Below the pieces are notes generated by a model. The model made no database searches. It was given only the letters and a program-made list of their open reading frames with translations, and had not been told where the DNA came from. 64,000 nucleotides of DNA, taken from contig NC_044917.1 of the NCBI RefSeq assembly GCF_003576645.1, forward strand, positions 7,670,273 to 7,734,272, given 5' to 3'. This DNA is from Ipomoea triloba (lineage: Eukaryota > Streptophyta > Magnoliopsida > Solanales > Convolvulaceae). This document shows positions 59,388 to 64,000 of this stretch, in pieces; the first letter of the stretch is position 1; every line of letters begins with the position of its first letter. The translations under genes were made by a program, and so were the position numbers.

Positions 59388-62300
59388 CTACTGATAAAAA
59401 TGGACCAAATGCTGGGAATTCCAAATGCGGTCGACCGGTTTGCCAGTGGTGGTTTCGAGCCGGTAGGTCCCCGGTCTCACTACGGCCGAAACGACGTAGG
59501 GACCTTCCCAGCTCTGGGCCAATTTCCCGCTCTCTAGCGGTTTACTGGCCTGTCTCTCTCTCAGCACGTAATCCCCTACTTGAAAGTAGCGAGGGCGCAC
59601 TTTAGGGTCGCGGTATGCTTTCAATTTCTTTTGATATTCTTCGACCCTCCGGGCTGCGACCTCTCTCCTTTCTTCCACAGAATCCAACCCGGTGATTATT
59701 AAGGAGTCGTTGCCGTTCTCATCATAGCTCCGCTCTCTAGAGGTCGGTATCCACGCTTCCACTGGCAGGCGGGCTTCGGCGCCATAAACTAGTGCGAAAG
59801 GCGTTTCCTTCGTGGCCTCCCGAGGCGTAGTCCGGTATGACCACAAGATGTATGGGAGCTCGTCTGCCCAGCTTCGTCCGGCCGAGTGCAACTTCTTTTT
59901 CAGTCCTTCCAGGATGGTTCGGTTCGCATTCTCTACTTGACCGTTCCCTTGAGGATATGCTACGGAAGAACGGAGCGACCTGGTGCCCACCGTTGCTAAG
60001 AAATTTTGGAAATACTCGCTCTCGAACTGTCTTCCGTTGTCGGTCACCAACTGAACTAGAACTCCAAAGCGAGAGATCACGTTTCGCCATATAAACCGAG
60101 CGCATTGCTGAGATGTAATCGTCGCTAGTGGTTCGGCCTCTACCCATTTCGAAAAGTAGTCCACAGCAACGATTATGAAGCGGCGTCGACCGGACAACTG
60201 CGGGAAAGGTCCCAAGATGTCTACCCCCCATTTGGCGAATGGTATTGCAGAACTGACCGGATGATAAAAGGTGGCCGGCCTGCCTGGGACTCGAGCGTAG
60301 AGTTGACAGGGTTCACACGACTTTGCTAGCGCCTCACAGTCTAATTGGATCGATGGCCAATAGTAGCCGATCAGCATTATTCTTCTTGCCAAGGCCCGGC
60401 CCCCCTGATGGGCAGAGCAAAGTCCGGAATGCAGCTCGGCCATCACGAGTTTGGCCTCAAAGCGGGTTAGACATCTGATCAGCGGCCCTCCATAAGACCG
60501 CCGGTAAAGGCGATTGTCGATCAGCGGCCCTCCATAAGACCGCCGGTAAAGGCGATTGTCGACTATCTGGAAACGAGGAGCTCGCAGCTTTACTTTCCTG
60601 GCGACTATCTGGAAACGAGGAGCTCGCAGCTTTACTTTCCTGGCCCTTATCTGGAAACGAGGAGCTCGCAGCTTTACTTTCCTGGCCCTCTGCTCATTCT
60701 CTGGAGCTCGCAGCTTTACTTTCCTGGCCCTCTGCTCATTCTCTGGAGCTCGCAGCTTTACTTTCCTGGCCCTCTGCTCATTCTCTGGTAAGGTCCCGGT
60801 CTCTAAATATGAACGGAGGTCGGTGATCCAATCATCCGTTTCTGCATTGACCGGTATCACGGGAAGCGCATCCACGCAAGCAGTCTGCAGCTCTTCCACT
60901 CGGGCGACCTTCGATATATATTCCGGAGCCTCGTGTGATAGTCGGGATAACATGTCTGCATCCGCATTCTCGGCCCGTGGAATGTGCTCGGCTCTGCAAG
61001 CGTCGAACGATCCCATAATGGATAAAGCGTAGTCGCGGTACCGGGCTAACCGTTCCCCTTTTGTTTCGAAAGCGCCGGTGACCTGTCCGACGACTAGGGC
61101 TGAGTCAGTCCGGATCCTCACATGCCGAGCCCCCAGAGAACGGGCGCGTAGCAGGCCAGCTATGAAGGCCTCGTACTCCGCTTCATTGTTGGTCGGTGAG
61201 AAAGCAAGCGACAGGGCGTAGTAAACTTTGAAGCCCTCCGGGCTGGTAAGAACTATACCAGCGCCGGTGCCCTGTTTGCAGCTTGACCCATCTGTTGCAA
61301 TTTCCCATTCCACCGGGGCATCGTCAGAGGTCACCGGGGTGGTGCTGTCACGTGCTGAGCATTCTACGACGAAATCTGCTACGGCTTGTCCTTTGATGGC
61401 CGGTCTCGGCGTGTATTCGATTGCGAACTGGGTCAACATCATTGCCCACTTAATTAACCGACCGGAGGAAGTGGTCGTCCGGAGTATGGCCCCTATCGGT
61501 TGATCGGTAAGCACCCGGATCACCCGGCCTTGGAAGTATGGCGTTAACTTCTTCGCGGTCGTGTACAACGCGAATACGACCTTCTCCAGCCGGGTATACC
61601 GCAGTTCAGGGCCCTGTAGAGCGTGGCTGATGTAATAAACCGGGCGTTGCACCCCTTCAGGGTCGGTTCGGCAGAGCACTGCGCTGATAGCGCGATCCGA
61701 TGCGGAGAGATAAATCTGCAACTCTTCACCAGGTTCCGGTCTGGACAACACTATCGGTGAGGCCAAGTACTCTTTCAAACTTTCGAAAGCCCGTTGACAC
61801 TCATCAGTCCACATGAAGGCGGATGTCTTCTTCAGTGTCTGGAAGAAAGGGTGTGCCCGCTCAGCAAGTTTCGAGAGGAAGCGGCTCAGGGCGGCCAGTC
61901 GACCAGTTAGCTGTTGAACTTCTCTAACCGTGGCCGGCGGCCTCATGTCGATTATCGCCTTCACTTTCGCGGGGTTCGGCTCGATTCCTCTCCTTGTCAT
62001 CATAAACCCGAGAAACTTCCCGGTCTGGACTGCGAAAGTACATTTGGCCGGGTTGAGTCTCAGCCGGTTATATCTCATGATCTCAAAGCTCTGTCTCAGG
62101 TCGGACGCGTGGTTATACTTATCTTTACTCTTTACCAGCATGTCATCGATGTAGGCCTCCATCGTTTTACCGATCAGCTCTCTGAACAAGGTGTTCACCA
62201 TTCTCTGGTAAGTTGCACCGGCATTGCGGAGACCGAATGGCATAACTCGGTAGCAGTATAGACCGTCTGGAGTAATGAATGCTGTCTTGGCTTCGTCCTC

Positions 62301-64000
62301 TTCGGCCATCATCACCTGGTGATAGCCCTTGAAAGCGTCCATAAAACTTAAGAGCTCTGCGCCTGCGGTCTCGTCGACCATCTGGTGGATACTCGGGAAA
62401 GGGAACGGGTCTAGCGGGCACGCCTTGTTGAGGTCCGTATAATCCACGCACATCCTCCAGGCTGGGGGCTTAGGGACGAGAACTACGTTTGCTAACCACT
62501 CGGGGTAGTGAACCTCCCGTATGTGTCCGGCCGCTACCAAAGATTTCGTTTCGGAGCGAACGAACTCTCGTCGGTCGGACGCCAGGTGTCTCTGCTTCTG
62601 CTTGACCGGTCGGGAGCCAGGGCGTACGGCTAACCTATGGCATATTGTCTGGCGGTCGATACCAGGCATATCTTCCGGTCCCCAGGCCAGGATATCGGCG
62701 TATTCCCGAAGGACGGCGATGATTGCGGTCCGTAAATCTGGCGATAAGGCCGAGCCAATCTTCACAGTACGTTCCGGTTGAGAGTCCGATAGCGGTACCA
62801 ACTCGACCTCTTCCGACGGTTCGGGACGTTCGACTCGGGCGTCTCCCTTCTTATTGATAGCGTTCACCCGAGACGTGCTGGTATCTTGTTTCTGTACAGC
62901 CCGGACATAGCATCGCCTCGCCGATTGAGGGTCTCCTCTGACCGTGCCTACACCTTCCGGAGTCTGGAACTTCATACATAGGTGCGACATTGATATTATC
63001 GCGCCGAGCTGCGATATCCCCGGCCTGCCTAAGATGGCGTTATGAACGCACACCAAGTCAACGACGACGAACTCCATGGTCACCTGGAGTACTCTCGGGA
63101 CGGTCCCGACCTCTACGGGCAGTCGGATGACTCCTTCCGGATGGACCATTGCTCCTGTAAAACCCGAGAGCGGTGTCTTGACAGGCATTAACTGGGACCG
63201 ATCTAACTGAAGCTTTCGGAAGACGTCTAGGTACATAACATTCACACTCGACCCCGTATCCACCATGATTCTCTGTACGTCGACGCCGTTGATGTCTATG
63301 GTTACCACCAATGCTTCGGTCGTGCAGTTGGGGCTGCTCGGCAAGTCACGATCGGTGAACACGATAGGCTCCACTTTCACCCTTTTCTCCGGATTTGACT
63401 CGACTAGGGCCACGTGTAGATCTCGAGCCCAGTTACGCCGGTTTTCAGCAGTGTCGCCACCTTCCGGTCCTCCGAATATCACGTGAATAACTTGTTTTCG
63501 AGCGGCTGCCGGAGGTTCCCTATCGAGGTCGGGGTCTTTATCTTTCTTGTCCTTATCTTTTTTGAAATCTTTCCTCCATCCACGCCGGTTCTTCTTCCTT
63601 TTTTCGGCGAACTGGGCCAATTCCCCGGTTTGTAGCAGGTCTTCGATCAGACCTTTAAGCACATGACACTCTTCGGTGTCATGTCCCCGATTGCGGTGAT
63701 ACGCACAGTACTTCTCCTTATCCGGTCCATCTCTCGCCGGGGCGGGCAACTGGATCAGATGACAACTTTGGGCGAATTGCAGGACCTCCGCAACCGGCCT
63801 GTTCAGCGGGGTGTAAATCGGGTTTCCATCGCGATCTTTCTGTCGCAGATTGTTCGGGCGTCGGTCTCGCTGGCTCTGATCCCTCCTCGACCCCCCGGTC
63901 TCCATCAACCTCTTAGCTGAGTTCGCCTCCGTGGCCGTAGCGTAAGCCACTACTCTGCGCACAGCGTCTTCGTAGCAGGTCGGCGGCCGGAGTATTAGGT
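59388..64000 (-). CDS. gag-pol polyprotein of Tat-lineage Ty3/gypsy retrotransposon (5' end outside window)
   Basis: The frame is open from the window edge to the stop at 59388, more than 1530 residues. In order (residues counted from 63962): gag zinc knuckle YCAYHRNRGHDTEEC (about 85), protease VDTGSSVNVM (about 237), reverse transcriptase with LVPKPPAWRMCVDY and catalytic YIDD (about 605), retroviral-type RNase H, and a second archaeal-type RNase H (ATDGSSCKQGTGAGIV, about 890). Then come an integrase zinc finger (HSGLCSAHQGG...C-PC, about 1180) and a DD35E core (VDILGPF, TDNGRQF, GQVENANR). No stop interrupts it, so it may be recently active. A run of seven 42-bp units at 60477-60770 inserts in-frame 14-residue repeats before the integrase. 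Codon use is GC-rich compared with host genes. Confidence 0.92.
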   Translation of the reverse strand, partial: LILRPPTCYEDAVRRVVAYATATEANSAKRLMETGGSRRDQSQRDRRPNNLRQKDRDGNPIYTPLNRPVAEVLQFAQSCHLIQLPAPARDGPDKEKYCAYHRNRGHDTEECHVLKGLIEDLLQTGELAQFAEKRKKNRRGWRKDFKKDKDKKDKDPDLDREPPAAARKQVIHVIFGGPEGGDTAENRRNWARDLHVALVESNPEKRVKVEPIVFTDRDLPSSPNCTTEALVVTIDINGVDVQRIMVDTGSSVNVMYLDVFRKLQLDRSQLMPVKTPLSGFTGAMVHPEGVIRLPVEVGTVPRVLQVTMEFVVVDLVCVHNAILGRPGISQLGAIISMSHLCMKFQTPEGVGTVRGDPQSARRCYVRAVQKQDTSTSRVNAINKKGDARVERPEPSEEVELVPLSDSQPERTVKIGSALSPDLRTAIIAVLREYADILAWGPEDMPGIDRQTICHRLAVRPGSRPVKQKQRHLASDRREFVRSETKSLVAAGHIREVHYPEWLANVVLVPKPPAWRMCVDYTDLNKACPLDPFPFPSIHQMVDETAGAELLSFMDAFKGYHQVMMAEEDEAKTAFITPDGLYCYRVMPFGLRNAGATYQRMVNTLFRELIGKTMEAYIDDMLVKSKDKYNHASDLRQSFEIMRYNRLRLNPAKCTFAVQTGKFLGFMMTRRGIEPNPAKVKAIIDMRPPATVREVQQLTGRLAALSRFLSKLAERAHPFFQTLKKTSAFMWTDECQRAFESLKEYLASPIVLSRPEPGEELQIYLSASDRAISAVLCRTDPEGVQRPVYYISHALQGPELRYTRLEKVVFALYTTAKKLTPYFQGRVIRVLTDQPIGAILRTTTSSGRLIKWAMMLTQFAIEYTPRPAIKGQAVADFVVECSARDSTTPVTSDDAPVEWEIATDGSSCKQGTGAGIVLTSPEGFKVYYALSLAFSPTNNEAEYEAFIAGLLRARSLGARHVRIRTDSALVVGQVTGAFETKGERLARYRDYALSIMGSFDACRAEHIPRAENADADMLSRLSHEAPEYISKVARVEELQTACVDALPVIPVNAETDDWITDLRSYLETGTLPENEQRARKVKLRAPENEQRARKVKLRAPENEQRARKVKLRAPRFQIRARKVKLRAPRFQIVARKVKLRAPRFQIVDNRLYRRSYGGPLIDNRLYRRSYGGPLIRCLTRFEAKLVMAELHSGLCSAHQGGRALARRIMLIGYYWPSIQLDCEALAKSCEPCQLYARVPGRPATFYHPVSSAIPFAKWGVDILGPFPQLSGRRRFIIVAVDYFSKWVEAEPLATITSQQCARFIWRNVISRFGVLVQLVTDNGRQFESEYFQNFLATVGTRSLRSSVAYPQGNGQVENANRTILEGLKKKLHSAGRSWADELPYILWSYRTTPREATKETPFALVYGAEARLPVEAWIPTSRERSYDENGNDSLIITGLDSVEERREVAARRVEEYQKKLKAYRDPKVRPRYFQVGDYVLRERQASKPLESGKLAQSWEGPYVVSAVVRPGTYRLETTTGKPVDRIWNSQHLVHFYQ
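60477..60788 (-). repeat. Seven staggered 42-bp repeats within pol
   Basis: Units at 60477, 60519 (two identical), 60561, 60603, 60645, 60687 and 60729 are each exactly 42 bp. On the protein they give DNRLYRRSYGGPLI twice and ARKVKLRAP five times with shifting neighbours (RFQI or ENEQ). Each change of unit starts with bases of the next stretch, a stepwise slippage pattern. The array lies in the linker between the second RNase H and the integrase, where extra residues may be tolerated. Confidence 0.9.

Larger units (their letters stand above)
55716..64000 (-). mobile_element. Ty3/gypsy LTR retrotransposon of the Tat/Retand type (3' LTR to gag; 5' LTR outside)
   Basis: The element reads on the minus strand. 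Its 3' LTR is 55716-56149, preceded by a polypurine tract, and gag-pol occupies 59388 to the window end. An antisense ORF lies between pol and the 3' LTR, as described for Retand/Grande-like members of the Tat lineage. A second, archaeal-type RNase H between the retroviral-type RNase H and integrase also supports Tat. GC content is clearly higher than in the host flanks. The right LTR and primer-binding site are beyond 64000, so completeness cannot be judged. Confidence 0.88.

Noticed and set aside
59737..60231. Second minus-strand frame overlapping the integrase
   Set aside because: Shadow frame of the intact polyprotein.

Overview
The window is nuclear DNA of a flowering plant, most likely a eudicot and plausibly an asterid such as Convolvulaceae/Solanales. 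The evidence is genes with many short GT-AG introns, AT-rich intergenic DNA full of SINEs and MITEs, and plant-specific families (PPR, NDR1-like, ABCB, polyubiquitin, DEAH11/12). The lineage guess rests on overall sequence style and is weak. At least two assembly gaps are visible, as runs of G or C next to N.

Layout, left to right. (1) 3-8363 (+): 3' part of a UHRF1-binding-protein-1-like (chorein-type lipid-transfer) gene, 17 exons, two with GC donors. Its second intron holds a poly-G-bounded foreign segment. (2) 11011-13215 (+): intronless multi-membrane-span protein of unknown function. (3) 14442-15053 (+): small chloroplast-targeted-type protein. It converges with (4), 25035-15136 (-), a 16-exon organellar PPR gene whose exon 3 carries an in-frame 75-residue tandem duplication; an inverted stray copy of its exon 10 lies at about 26640. 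(5) 28573-34935 (+): DEAH11/12-type helicase-RBR gene broken by a TGA in helicase motif VI and a frameshift in RING1. (6) 36916-41874 (+): full-length ABCB transporter, converging with (7), 43042-42425 (-), an NDR1-like gene. (8) 46816-48038 (+): decayed LINE tail with a SINE inside. (9) 50547-51692 (+): five-unit polyubiquitin gene, followed by a collapsed duplicate (53120-53365) in which the copied promoter drives a single diverged ubiquitin without the C-terminal GG. (10) 54430-55715: a further duplicated flank that received a MULE with 9-bp target duplications and a long foldback element, and is bordered by an LTR retrotransposon. (11) 55716-64000: left part of a Tat/Retand-type Ty3/gypsy element, with gag-pol on the minus strand and a convergent, intron-bearing antisense ORF on the plus strand that has its own TATA-rich promoter.

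The genes are ordinary independent plant loci, not an operon-like system. The least ordinary parts are the retroelement with its antisense gene and two sets of strictly 42-bp staggered tandem repeats, the ubiquitin duplicate, the nested insertions beside it, and the broken helicase-RBR gene. No CRISPR, rRNA or functional tRNA gene was seen. Exon borders were placed by hand from splice signals and reading-frame continuity.
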